DNA from: Sphingomonadales bacterium UBA6171 | GTDB taxonomy: Bacteria; Pseudomonadota; Alphaproteobacteria; Sphingomonadales; Sphingomonadaceae | Direction of reading: 5' to 3' | DNA length: 19,029 nt | NCBI GenBank assembly: GCA_002422985.1 | Contig: DITZ01000097.1 | Coordinates: 12,066-31,094, forward strand | Shown: one piece after another, positions 7,791 to 14,140 of the stretch | Layout: every line of letters begins with the position of its first letter | Position numbering within the stretch: the stretch's first letter is position 1 | Made by a program: the position numbers and the translations under genes | The notes under the pieces: generated by a model | Database searches by the model: none | Told to the model about the DNA's origin: nothing | The model's input: the letters and a program-made list of their open reading frames with translations, nothing else

Positions 7791-9451
7791 GCGGCGGGAG
7801 ACTTTACGCGGGCACGCCGGCGCAGCACCAGCCCGACAAGGCCAAAGCCCGCGATCATCATCACCCAGCCGGCCGGCTCCGGCACCATCGTGCCGGTAGC
7901 CGGCGGGAGCGGGGGCGTGTAGGGGACCGTGTGGGTGTCCGTCGACGGGGCCGTGCCGTCGCCGCCGCCGGAATTCGGCGGCGTCACGATGATCACGCCG
8001 CCGCCGCCACCGGTGCCGCCATCGGTGCCATCGGTGCCGCCATCGGTGCCGCCATCGGTGCCGCCATCATCGACGCCATTGCCGCCAGACGCCATATAGC
8101 CGGCCGCCGCCGCCGTGCCGAAGCGATAGCCGGTCGCCTCCCACATCGCCTCCAACAGGTCGCTGCCGGTGCTGTCGTCGGCCGAGCCTTCTTCCTGCAT
8201 CGACGCGCCTTCACCGGCCGCGGCCCGTTCGCTTTCCAGCATCTGCTCGCCATCGGCAAACAACAGGCCGGCCAGCGGCATGCCATTGTCGGCCGCGAAA
8301 TTCGGGTCATAGGGCTGCACCCGCGGCGGCTTCTTCTCCGCCTGCTGCTGCGCCTTTTTCGGCTTCGGCTTGTCCTTGCCCGACACCGGCACGCGCCGTT
8401 CAAAGCCATAGCGGCCCGGCAGCCCGATCAGCCCCTCGCGGCCAACCGCGCTCACATGCGCATAATATTGGCCGTTGCCGATATCGGGCACGCGTCCTTC
8501 CGGCGTGTCGCTCTCCATCAGCGCCACTTTCTGCATCCCGTCCCGGTCGCGCGTGATCTCGATGCTGTAGCGCACGGCGCCCTGCACCGGCTTCACCCTG
8601 ATCTGCACAAAGGCACCGGACTGCACGCCCGCCATGCCGTCGAACAGCGGCGCGGGCAGCAGCGCCAGCGCGCCGCTCACACTGCGCGCGGTCGCCACCA
8701 CGCCATGGCCCGGCGTCAGCAGCGTGCCGCCGGCGGCGTCCGCGGCCTTGCCCACGGCCACCCGGCCCTCCAGCACTTCGGTCAGCGCCTTCATTTCCGC
8801 CGGCACATAGCTCACCCGATAGCGGGTGCCGCGCACCGCCGCGACCGACACGGGGGTGTTGATGAGGAAGCGCGAGCCGGGCACGATCAGCGGCTCCACC
8901 TGCGCCTCTGTCCGGCCCTTTTCCAGCGCAAAACGGCGGTCGAGCGCGCCGGTCAGCGCCACCGTGCGCAACCGTTCCATGCGCACGGCGCTGTTGGACG
9001 GCAGCGACACGATGCTGCCATCGGGCAGGCGCAGCGTGACAAAACCATTGGTGCCGGTCTGCACCCGGTCGCCCTCTGCCAGCTTCATGCCGATGACGAC
9101 AGGGTTGGTTTCACCGGCCAGATCGGCGCTCGCCTGCCCACGGAAGGCAATCACCTCGGCGGCCATCGGCGTTGATTTCAGCCAGGAGGCGCGCAGCTTC
9201 AGCGGATAATTGGCGGGCAGCTTTTCCGGATCGCCGATGCGGTTCATCGCCTGCGCCCGCTGCCAGTTGGCCGGATTCACAAACCATTTGTCGGCGAGGC
9301 CCTTCAGCGACTCGCCTTCCATCGTGCGGTAGATGATGATTTCATCCACTTCGCCCCCGGCATTGCTCGTCACCCCCGCGTTGCTTTCCGGCAACGGCAG
9401 GCTGCTGCTGGCAATCAGCACAAGCAGGGAGGGGATGGCGAAGCGCAACAT
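7787..9451 (-). CDS. Exported LysM-FecR domain protein with PEP-CTERM sorting tail
   Basis: The 554-residue protein begins with a signal peptide (about 1-25, MLRFAIPSLLVLIASSSLPL, ending SNA). A LysM-like segment follows at about 37-92 (IIYRTMEGESLKGLADKWF ... YPLKLRASWL). A FecR domain spans about 95-235, with VQTGTNGFVTLRLPDGS and TPVSVAAVRGTRYRV. A Fibronectin-like region of uncertain identity follows (about 275-355), then a Lys/Pro/Gln-rich linker and a low-complexity Asp-Gly-Thr repeat (about 461-485). The C-terminus is VPEPAGWVMMIAGFGLVG followed by LVLRRRARV, the PEPxxW form of the PEP-CTERM signal that exosortase/archaeosortase-type systems recognise. The protein is therefore probably exported and processed at the inner membrane or surface. 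The ATG at 9451 is two bases after the regulator stop. Its role as a sensor accessory is inferred from context. Confidence 0.9.
   Translation of the reverse strand: MLRFAIPSLLVLIASSSLPLPESNAGVTSNAGGEVDEIIIYRTMEGESLKGLADKWFVNPANWQRAQAMNRIGDPEKLPANYPLKLRASWLKSTPMAAEVIAFRGQASADLAGETNPVVIGMKLAEGDRVQTGTNGFVTLRLPDGSIVSLPSNSAVRMERLRTVALTGALDRRFALEKGRTEAQVEPLIVPGSRFLINTPVSVAAVRGTRYRVSYVPAEMKALTEVLEGRVAVGKAADAAGGTLLTPGHGVVATARSVSGALALLPAPLFDGMAGVQSGAFVQIRVKPVQGAVRYSIEITRDRDGMQKVALMESDTPEGRVPDIGNGQYYAHVSAVGREGLIGLPGRYGFERRVPVSGKDKPKPKKAQQQAEKKPPRVQPYDPNFAADNGMPLAGLLFADGEQMLESERAAAGEGASMQEEGSADDSTGSDLLEAMWEATGYRFGTAAAAGYMASGGNGVDDGGTDGGTDGGTDGTDGGTGGGGGVIIVTPPNSGGGDGTAPSTDTHTVPYTPPLPPATGTMVPEPAGWVMMIAGFGLVGLVLRRRARVKSPAA
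8008..8080. repeat. In-frame Asp-Gly-Gly-Thr coding repeat
   Basis: The plus strand shows repeated GCCGCCATCGGT units of 12 bp with a shortened 9-bp variant. On the minus strand they encode DGGT/DGT repeats in the LysM-FecR protein, just before its PEP-CTERM tail. All units are multiples of three, so a change in copy number would change linker length without breaking the frame. Confidence 0.85.
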
Positions 9452-9453
9452 GA

Positions 9454-10218
9454 TCAGGGCAGGCTGCTCGCGCTGATGCCGGGTGCCGGCACGGACAAGA
9501 CCGGCAGATCAGCAGGCAGATCGCCATCCTGGGCGCCGGTCGCTTCCAGCCGATAGCCATAGGAATAGACGGGCGCGATGCGATAGCCGTTTTCGGCGCG
9601 CAGATTGAGCTTGGAACGGATGCGCGACACATGGGCGTCCAGCGTCCGCGTCTCCGCATCCGGGCTTTGGCCCCAGATGCTGTCCAGCAGATAAGAGCGC
9701 GACAGCGGCCGGGAAAGATTTTCAAACAGGGTAAGCGCCAGCGCGAATTCCTTGGCGGTCAGCTTGACCGCCTCGCCGCCAACATTCACTGTTTCTGTTG
9801 CACCATCAAAGGCATAGCGACCAAATTCCGCTGTGCGGCGCACCGGCTTGTTCAGGTTCGCGCGGCGCAGCGCGGCTTCCACCCGCGCCATGAACACCGG
9901 CGGGCTGAGTGGCTTCACGATATAATCATCCGCCCCGGCCGACAGCCCCTGCACCACATCGGCATCATCCGAACGGCTGGTGATCATCAGCACCGGCAGG
10001 CTGGCGTGCGGCCCCTGCCGCACCGAATGCAGCACATCGATGCCGGAAAGGCCGGGCATGTTCCAGTCCACCACCAGCAGGTCGAACGTGTCCTGGCGCA
10101 GCCGGTTGATGAGCGTGCGGCCCTGATGGAAAACCTCGCACGCATAGCCGGCGTCGGCCAGCAGCTTTGCTACCAGCTCGGTTTGTGCCTTGTCATCGTC
10201 CAGAACCGCACAGCGCAT
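9454..10218 (-). CDS. OmpR/PhoB-family response regulator
   Basis: The 254-residue protein has an N-terminal receiver domain (about 1-118). It shows the acidic pocket LDDDK (7-10), the phosphoacceptor D51 in VVDWNMPGLSG, the switch threonine in MITSRSD and the conserved lysine in YIVKPLS. A C-terminal winged-helix DNA-binding domain follows (about 130-230: LTAKEFALALTLFENLSRPLSR ... LDAHVSRIRSKL ... YSYGYRLE). The start at 10218 gives MRCAVLDDDK, the expected beginning of a receiver domain. The upstream in-frame extension (to 10383) is not regulator-like. It is the first gene of the operon with the FecR protein (2-base gap) and the CHASE2 kinase, which is the likely cognate phosphodonor. Target promoters are unknown. 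Autoregulation through the 350-bp upstream region is plausible. Confidence 0.94.
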   Translation of the reverse strand: MRCAVLDDDKAQTELVAKLLADAGYACEVFHQGRTLINRLRQDTFDLLVVDWNMPGLSGIDVLHSVRQGPHASLPVLMITSRSDDADVVQGLSAGADDYIVKPLSPPVFMARVEAALRRANLNKPVRRTAEFGRYAFDGATETVNVGGEAVKLTAKEFALALTLFENLSRPLSRSYLLDSIWGQSPDAETRTLDAHVSRIRSKLNLRAENGYRIAPVYSYGYRLEATGAQDGDLPADLPVLSVPAPGISASSLP

Positions 10219-10568
10219 CAACGTCTCGCTCTCACCGGATTGGCCGAAACCCGGCCAACCTCCCATATAGACAGATTTTCCGCCCATTTCATCCGGCATC
10301 ATCATAGCAGACCGCAAGCGGCCAGACTGTAAACTTCCGTACCATGGCGCTGTGGCGGGAAATGGGCGGAATCTTCGCCGCAATCACCCGTTTTGACACA
10401 TTCCAGCCGTTATGGCCGCATCAGCACCGCTTTCCCGTTTGACGCGGATGCCAAAGGTTGGAATGAGAAGCGCACAAGGTAACGACCCGCATATAGTGCG
10501 GAGTCGAAGGCTGCGTAAGTGGCCGGCGGAATATGCCCGGCCGGCAGGGTTGAAGGGAGAGGATTATA
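10219..10568. promoter_or_regulatory. Divergent intergenic region between response regulator and SWIB genes
   Basis: No gene is seen here. On the regulator side, a hairpin TTGGCCG (10240-10246) with CGGCCAA (10252-10258) lies in the presumed 5' leader, about 20 bases before the ATG. TATGAT-like and TATATG-like boxes occur further upstream on the minus strand without a good -35. On the SWIB side, TATAGT (10492-10497) is a good -10 match, but no convincing -35 is 16-18 bases upstream. The plus strand also has TTGACA (10393-10398) and TTGACG (10439-10444) without well-spaced -10 boxes. The exact promoters are therefore uncertain. Confidence 0.4.
10240..10258. other. Hairpin in the presumed 5' leader of the response regulator gene
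   Basis: A 7-bp perfect stem TTGGCCG/CGGCCAA with a 5-base loop lies 22 bases upstream of the regulator start. It could be an mRNA hairpin or an operator half-site pair. Function is unknown. Confidence 0.4.
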
Positions 10569-10823
10569 ATGACCGAGAAGAAACCGAACGCGCTGCAAAC
10601 ACCGCTTACCCCATCGCCGCAACTGGCGGCCATTGTGGGCGCGGAAAAGCTGGCCCGCGGCGAGGTCGTGAAGAAAATGTGGGACTATATCAAGGCCAAT
10701 AATCTGCAGGATCCCAAAGACAAGCGCCGCATCATCGCCGACGCCAAGCTGAAGCCGGTTTTCGGTCTGGATTCGGTGACCATGTTCGAAATGAACAAGC
10801 ACCTCGCCAGGCATCTTTCATAG
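10569..10823 (+). CDS. Small SWIB/MDM2-domain protein
   Basis: The 84-residue protein begins MTEKKPNALQTPLTPSPQLAAIVG. It then contains the whole SWIB fold: RGEVVKKMWDYIKANNLQDP, KDKRRIIADAKLKPVFG and VTMFEMNKHLARHL. This domain is known from the eukaryotic SWI/SNF subunit BAF60 and from MDM2. In bacteria it occurs as stand-alone proteins or as fusions to topoisomerase I, and a chromatin or topology role is suspected but not established. The start is clear: GGGAGAGGA (10555-10563) lies five bases upstream of the ATG. It stands alone between divergent and convergent neighbours, so it is probably monocistronic. Confidence 0.93.
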   Translation: MTEKKPNALQTPLTPSPQLAAIVGAEKLARGEVVKKMWDYIKANNLQDPKDKRRIIADAKLKPVFGLDSVTMFEMNKHLARHLS

Positions 10824-10835
10824 GGTTTTGCGGCC

Positions 10836-10900
10836 ATTCGCGTCACGGCGGGCAGCATCGCGCGACTAGCTGCGTGCCCGCTGCTTACCCTGACGCGAAT
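10836..10900. repeat. Large nested inverted repeat, possible terminator
   Basis: Perfect 10-bp outer arms, ATTCGCGTCA (10836-10845) and TGACGCGAAT (10891-10900), enclose a second inverted repeat, GCGGGCA (10848-10854) and TGCCCGC (10875-10881). The structure begins 12 bases after the SWIB stop. It could act as a terminator for SWIB, though only TTT follows. Its symmetry also suits a bidirectional terminator between the convergent SWIB and flavoprotein genes. Confidence 0.55.
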
Positions 10901-10958
10901 TTCCTCGCCGGCAGCGGCACTTCCAGGGCCGATTATTCCAGGACCGATGAAGCGATAC

Positions 10959-11047
10959 CGTCACCCCGTGCCTGACACGGGGCAAGGCTGGTTCTTCCCG
11001 TCCCGCGCCACAAAAAGCCCAACCCCCTTGTCAGGCACGGGGCGACG
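10959..11047. repeat. REP-like inverted repeat pair
   Basis: CGTCACCCCGTGCCTGACA (10959-10977) and TGTCAGGCACGGGGCGACG (11029-11047) are inverted copies matching at 18 of 19 positions. The first copy is itself part of a short palindrome, CCCCGTG-CCTGA-CACGGGG (10964-10982). CGTCACCCC-type palindromes resemble intergenic REP-like repeats I know from sphingomonad genomes. Copy number in this genome cannot be seen from one window. Confidence 0.6.
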
Positions 11048-11144
11048 AGGGTAGAGCACAGTAGATCATCAGACCCTGAAGCGCCCGGCTACCCGTCTGA
11101 ACCGCGCGGCCAACCCGTGTAATCCGCGCGTCTGAACCGCCCGC

Positions 11145-12272
11145 CTAATCCGCGCGGCCAACCCGCGTGGCGCGCGCGCCAACCCGCGTGGCGCGCACGC
11201 CAAGCCGCGCGGCCCAGGGTGCCAGGCCCAGCGCCCGCACCAGCGCCTGCTGCCGTGCCGGCACCAGCCCCAGCATCCGCTGCGCAAAGGCCGCCCGCCG
11301 CACCGGCCCGCGCGCCATCGCCGCCAGCCGCGCCTGAAAATCGCCGGGTCTTTCGCCGGCCAGCACCGATTTCGCCGCCATCTGCGCCGACACCAGCGCC
11401 AGCGACATGCCATCTCCGGTGAAGCTGGGGATAACGGCGGCCTGATCCCCCAGCCGCCAGAAACCGCCCCCCGCCGCCTGATGCACAAAGCCATAGGGCA
11501 CGCCCGATATCGCAATCGGCCGGTCCAGCAGCGGTAATGCGCCTTCCAGCCGCCGCGCCAGATGCGGGGCATCCCGCCCCATCGCCGCCAGCAGCGCGGC
11601 AAAATCGCCCCCGGCCGCCTGCCACCGCGCCGGCGACACCAGAAAGCACAGGTTGGCCGCCTCGCGCTCCACCATTTGCAGCCCGGCATAGCCGCCTTCG
11701 AACAGATGCAGTTCCACATGGCCCGACAGCAGTTCCCGTTCCGCCGGCCGCAGCCGGAAATAGGTCTTGAAGCCCAGCTGATCGTTGATGGTGCCATGCC
11801 CGTCGCGCCGGGCCCCGCGCACCTCATGCTTGCCGGTCGCCAGCATCAGCCGCGCCGGCCGCAGCGCGCCATGGCTGCCGTCCACCACCCCGTCCGGCAG
11901 CAGCGCGCGCGCCGTCACCCCGCGCTCCACCAGCGCCCCGGCGGCGTGCGCATGCGCCAGCAGCGCTGCATCCAGCACCCGCCGGCTCAGGGAGCGCGCA
12001 ATAAAGCCCAGCGGCGCCTCTGCCAGCCGTACGCCCGCCGTCACCCGCAGCCGGTCGATCCGCTCTGCCCCCAGCGCATCCGCATCCACCCCCAGCCGGG
12101 CCAGCACCGCCTGCCCTTCCCAGCTCAGAAACTCGCCGCAGATTTTGTGGTGCGGGTGCAATGCCTTTTCCCACAGGCGTACCCGATGGCCCGCGCGCGC
12201 CAGCAATATGGCCGCCGCGCTGCCCGCCAGCCCCCCGCCCAGGATCAGCGTGCCCGGCCAATCCGCACTCAT
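11145..12272 (-). CDS. FAD-dependent oxidoreductase, geranylgeranyl-reductase-like, in type III PKS gene set
   Basis: The 375-residue flavoprotein has the N-terminal dinucleotide-binding motif ILGGGLAGSAAAILLARAGH (about 10-29), with the acidic residue in VRLWEK. HKICGEFLS (about 42-50) resembles the PxCGExLS region of geranylgeranyl reductase-like and FAD monooxygenase families. GDQAAVIPSFTGDGMSLAL near residue 285 is the second FAD motif. It may hydroxylate, oxidise or reduce the polyketide made by the neighbouring type III PKS. Which reaction it does cannot be decided from sequence. The start ATG at 12272 (MSADWPG) directly precedes the FAD motif. An in-frame GTG at 12296 is less likely. 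Upstream are three 14-bp repeats that form short decoy ORFs. The C-terminus consists of 21-bp repeats (RATRVGA) and is probably not conserved. Confidence 0.85.
   Translation of the reverse strand: MSADWPGTLILGGGLAGSAAAILLARAGHRVRLWEKALHPHHKICGEFLSWEGQAVLARLGVDADALGAERIDRLRVTAGVRLAEAPLGFIARSLSRRVLDAALLAHAHAAGALVERGVTARALLPDGVVDGSHGALRPARLMLATGKHEVRGARRDGHGTINDQLGFKTYFRLRPAERELLSGHVELHLFEGGYAGLQMVEREAANLCFLVSPARWQAAGGDFAALLAAMGRDAPHLARRLEGALPLLDRPIAISGVPYGFVHQAAGGGFWRLGDQAAVIPSFTGDGMSLALVSAQMAAKSVLAGERPGDFQARLAAMARGPVRRAAFAQRMLGLVPARQQALVRALGLAPWAARLGVRATRVGARATRVGRAD
11157..11219. repeat. 21-bp tandem repeat at the 3' end of the flavoprotein gene
   Basis: Three copies begin at 11157, 11178 and 11199. 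The first two share GCCAACCCGCGTGGCGCGC exactly and the third is diverged. On the minus strand they encode RATRVGA-type repeats at the protein C-terminus. Related degenerate pieces continue past the stop codon to about 11093. Confidence 0.75.
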
Positions 12273-12314
12273 CGGCCCGCACTCACCGGCCCGCACTCAT
12301 CGGCCCGCACTCAT
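12263..12314. repeat. 14-bp tandem repeat at a translational coupling junction
   Basis: The minus-strand unit ATGAGTGCGGGCCG starts at 12314 and at 12300, and as GTGAGTGCGGGCCG at 12286. It is followed by the authentic flavoprotein start ATGAGTGCGGATTGG at 12272. The unit length is not a multiple of three. Each copy starting at 12314, 12300 and 12286 makes a five-codon ORF (MSAGR) whose TGA overlaps the next start codon. Confidence 0.9.
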
Positions 12315-13036
12315 CGCTTCACCCGCCCCACGCACAGGCGAAAGGGCAGATGCCAGCGCACATCCGCCGTCAGCCCCGCATCCGCCAGCATGGCGCGCCA
12401 CTCATCGGCCACAAAGGCGCGGCGCACCGACAACGGCCCGTCATGCCGCACAAAGCGGTGCCAGCCCGCCAAAGTGGAGAGCAGCCGGAACCCGCCCCAG
12501 GCAAAGCAGTGGCGGTGCAGATCATTCACAAACCAGCCATCCGTCGCCGTCGCCTCCATCCAGCGCAGAAAAGCCCGCACGCCCGCATCATCCAGATGAT
12601 GCGCAAACAGCGCGGAGATGACCACATGCGGGCGCGCTTCCGGCTGCCAGTCGAACAGATCGCCCTCATGCCAGCCTATGCCCATGCCGGCCGGTGTTAT
12701 CGCCGCGGCCGCCACCCGGCTGCGCGGATTGAGGTCCACGCCCGTCAGCTCCGGCCGGAACCCCCGCGCCACCGCCCAGCGATGGACGCGCCGCAGCATG
12801 TCGCCGCGCCCATAGCCGATGTCCGCCAGCCGCAGCACGCTGCCGGCCGGCCACCCCGCCGTCAGCCGCGCCAGAAAGGCCAGGGTGGGCGGCGCGGCGC
12901 GCGTCAGCCGGTTCACCACCGCCAGATCGTCGAGACAGCGCGTAAAATCCGCCTGGCTCACAAGCTCGGTATCCATCCATTCCGGCTGCTGCGCGCGCAC
13001 CGAAAAATCCGGCCATTGCAGGAGGCTGCCCAACAT
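12311..13036 (-). CDS. Class I SAM-dependent methyltransferase in type III PKS gene set
   Basis: The 241-residue protein has motif I as LADIGYGRGDMLRRV at about residues 69-83, an acidic GVDLNP after strand 2, GDLFDW, and then VVISALFAHHLDD. No membrane segment is seen. The N-terminal RAQQPEWMDTELVSQADFTRCLDDLAVVNRLT resembles methyltransferases found beside bacterial type III PKS genes. It probably methylates the PKS product at oxygen or carbon. The ATG at 13036 follows the PKS stop by three bases, and the gene's own stop overlaps an ATG (12311-12314) that begins the 14-bp repeat before the flavoprotein. The order PKS - methyltransferase - flavoprotein resembles known type III PKS sets that make methylated alkylresorcinol quinones, although the enzyme families here are not identical. 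Confidence 0.87.
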   Translation of the reverse strand: MLGSLLQWPDFSVRAQQPEWMDTELVSQADFTRCLDDLAVVNRLTRAAPPTLAFLARLTAGWPAGSVLRLADIGYGRGDMLRRVHRWAVARGFRPELTGVDLNPRSRVAAAAITPAGMGIGWHEGDLFDWQPEARPHVVISALFAHHLDDAGVRAFLRWMEATATDGWFVNDLHRHCFAWGGFRLLSTLAGWHRFVRHDGPLSVRRAFVADEWRAMLADAGLTADVRWHLPFRLCVGRVKR

Positions 13037-13039
13037 GGC

Positions 13040-14116
13040 CTATAGTTTGCGAAAGCGGAATGTCTCGCACGCCAGCCCCGGCCCAAAGGCCATCGCCAGA
13101 CCATCGCCTGCCGGTGCCTGCCCAAGAATGCGCTGCAACACGAACATCAGCGTGGCGCTGCTCATATTGCCAAAATCATTCAGCACCCCGCGCGACCAGT
13201 CCAGCAGGCCATCCGCCAGCCCCAGCCCGTTTTCCACCGCATCCAATATGGCCCGCCCGCCGGCATGCACGGCATAAAGCGGATAATCCGCCGCCGCCCG
13301 CCCGCGCAGCAGCCCGGCACCCGCCGCCGACTCCGCCGACGCCGCCAGCATGGCGCGCTGGATATGCCGCGGCACCGCGCCGGACAGGTGCATCTCAAAC
13401 CCGGTATCGCCGATATTCCAGGTGATCGCATCCGCCGTTTCCGGCAGCGCGATGCTGAGGAAATCGTCGAGCGCCAGCCCCGCGGCATCCGCACTCACCA
13501 GCGCTGCGGCACAGCCATCGCCGAACAACAGCATGGAAAGCAGCTTTTCCAGATCCTCCGTGTCCTGAAAATGCAGCGTACACAGCTCGATCGTCACCAC
13601 CAGCACCCGCGCCGAAGGGGTGGAACGCAGGATATGATGCGCCAGCCGCAGCGCATTCACCGCCGCATAACAGCCCATATAGCCCACCACCGTGCGCTCC
13701 ACACCGGGATCAAGCCCCAGTTTCCGCACGATAATCTGGTCCAGCCCCGGTGCCATGAAGCCCGTGCACGAGGCCAATACCAGATGCGTGATGGCCGACA
13801 GGTCGGTCTCCAGCCCCTTGATCGCCTGCACCGCCAGCGCCGGCGCCACCTCGGCATAGCGCGCCATCCGCCGGCTGGTGGGCGGGAAGCTGCCGGGCAC
13901 ATAAAAGCCTTCCCGGTCCGCCACAAAACGGTCCGGATTCGCCACCGGCTCAAAGCTGGAAAAGCGGTGCGCAATCCCCGAACGCCCCGCCAGCCGCCGG
14001 AACAGCGCCGCCTCGCGCCGCCCCTCCAGCCGCGCCGCCACAAAGCGCTCGAACGCCCTGTGGACATCATGGTCGGGCACGGCGGTCGCCACGCGGTTCA
14101 GATGGGCAATGGTCAT
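13040..14116 (-). CDS. Type III polyketide synthase (chalcone/stilbene synthase family)
   Basis: The 358-residue ketosynthase has the complete type III catalytic triad. Cys149 lies in VVGYMGCYAAVNALRLA, His284 in YAVHAGGRAILDAVE and Asn317 in DFGNMSSATLMFVL. The C-terminal AFGPGLACE matches the GFGPG loop. The enzyme joins an acyl-CoA starter with malonyl-CoA units and cyclises the chain. Starter and ring type (pyrone, resorcinol, phloroglucinol) cannot be told from the sequence. The ATG at 14116 gives MTIAHLNRVATAVP, the typical short N-terminus, but no strong ribosome-binding site is visible. It is 24 bases after the recombinase stop and three bases before the methyltransferase. Very secure family assignment. 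Confidence 0.94.
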   Translation of the reverse strand: MTIAHLNRVATAVPDHDVHRAFERFVAARLEGRREAALFRRLAGRSGIAHRFSSFEPVANPDRFVADREGFYVPGSFPPTSRRMARYAEVAPALAVQAIKGLETDLSAITHLVLASCTGFMAPGLDQIIVRKLGLDPGVERTVVGYMGCYAAVNALRLAHHILRSTPSARVLVVTIELCTLHFQDTEDLEKLLSMLLFGDGCAAALVSADAAGLALDDFLSIALPETADAITWNIGDTGFEMHLSGAVPRHIQRAMLAASAESAAGAGLLRGRAAADYPLYAVHAGGRAILDAVENGLGLADGLLDWSRGVLNDFGNMSSATLMFVLQRILGQAPAGDGLAMAFGPGLACETFRFRKL

Positions 14117-14140
14117 GGCAGACAGCCTGACACAGTGCGG

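Larger units (their letters stand above)
10824..11144. other. Intergenic region between convergent SWIB and flavoprotein genes
   Basis: No gene is supported here. It holds the nested inverted repeat at 10836-10900 and the REP-like pair at 10959-11047. From about 11093 it holds degenerate copies of the sequence that encodes the flavoprotein C-terminus (CGTCTGAACCGC and GCGGCCAACCCG motifs, each appearing twice). Confidence 0.7.

Noticed and set aside
5436..7922. An 828-residue open frame on the plus strand
   Set aside because: It is antisense to the kinase and its composition (His, Arg, Gln and Pro rich, no domains) is that of a shadow of a GC-rich gene on the other strand.
10393..10444. Strong promoter for the SWIB gene from the TTGACA and TTGACG boxes
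   Set aside because: Neither has an acceptable -10 box at 16-18 bases.
11069..11827. A frameshift in the flavoprotein, suggested by a second minus-strand frame running further downstream
   Set aside because: That frame has no flavoprotein motifs and the motifs at about residues 10-29 and 285-303 lie in one continuous frame ending at 11145. Only the repeat-rich C-terminus is doubtful.
12273..12296. GTG at 12296 as flavoprotein start
   Set aside because: It is in frame, but the eight extra residues are only repeat sequence. The ATG at 12272 is coupled to the preceding stop and sits right before the FAD motif.
12263..12314. CRISPR-like repeats
   Set aside because: The units are 14 bp and directly adjacent with no spacers, so this is a simple tandem repeat.
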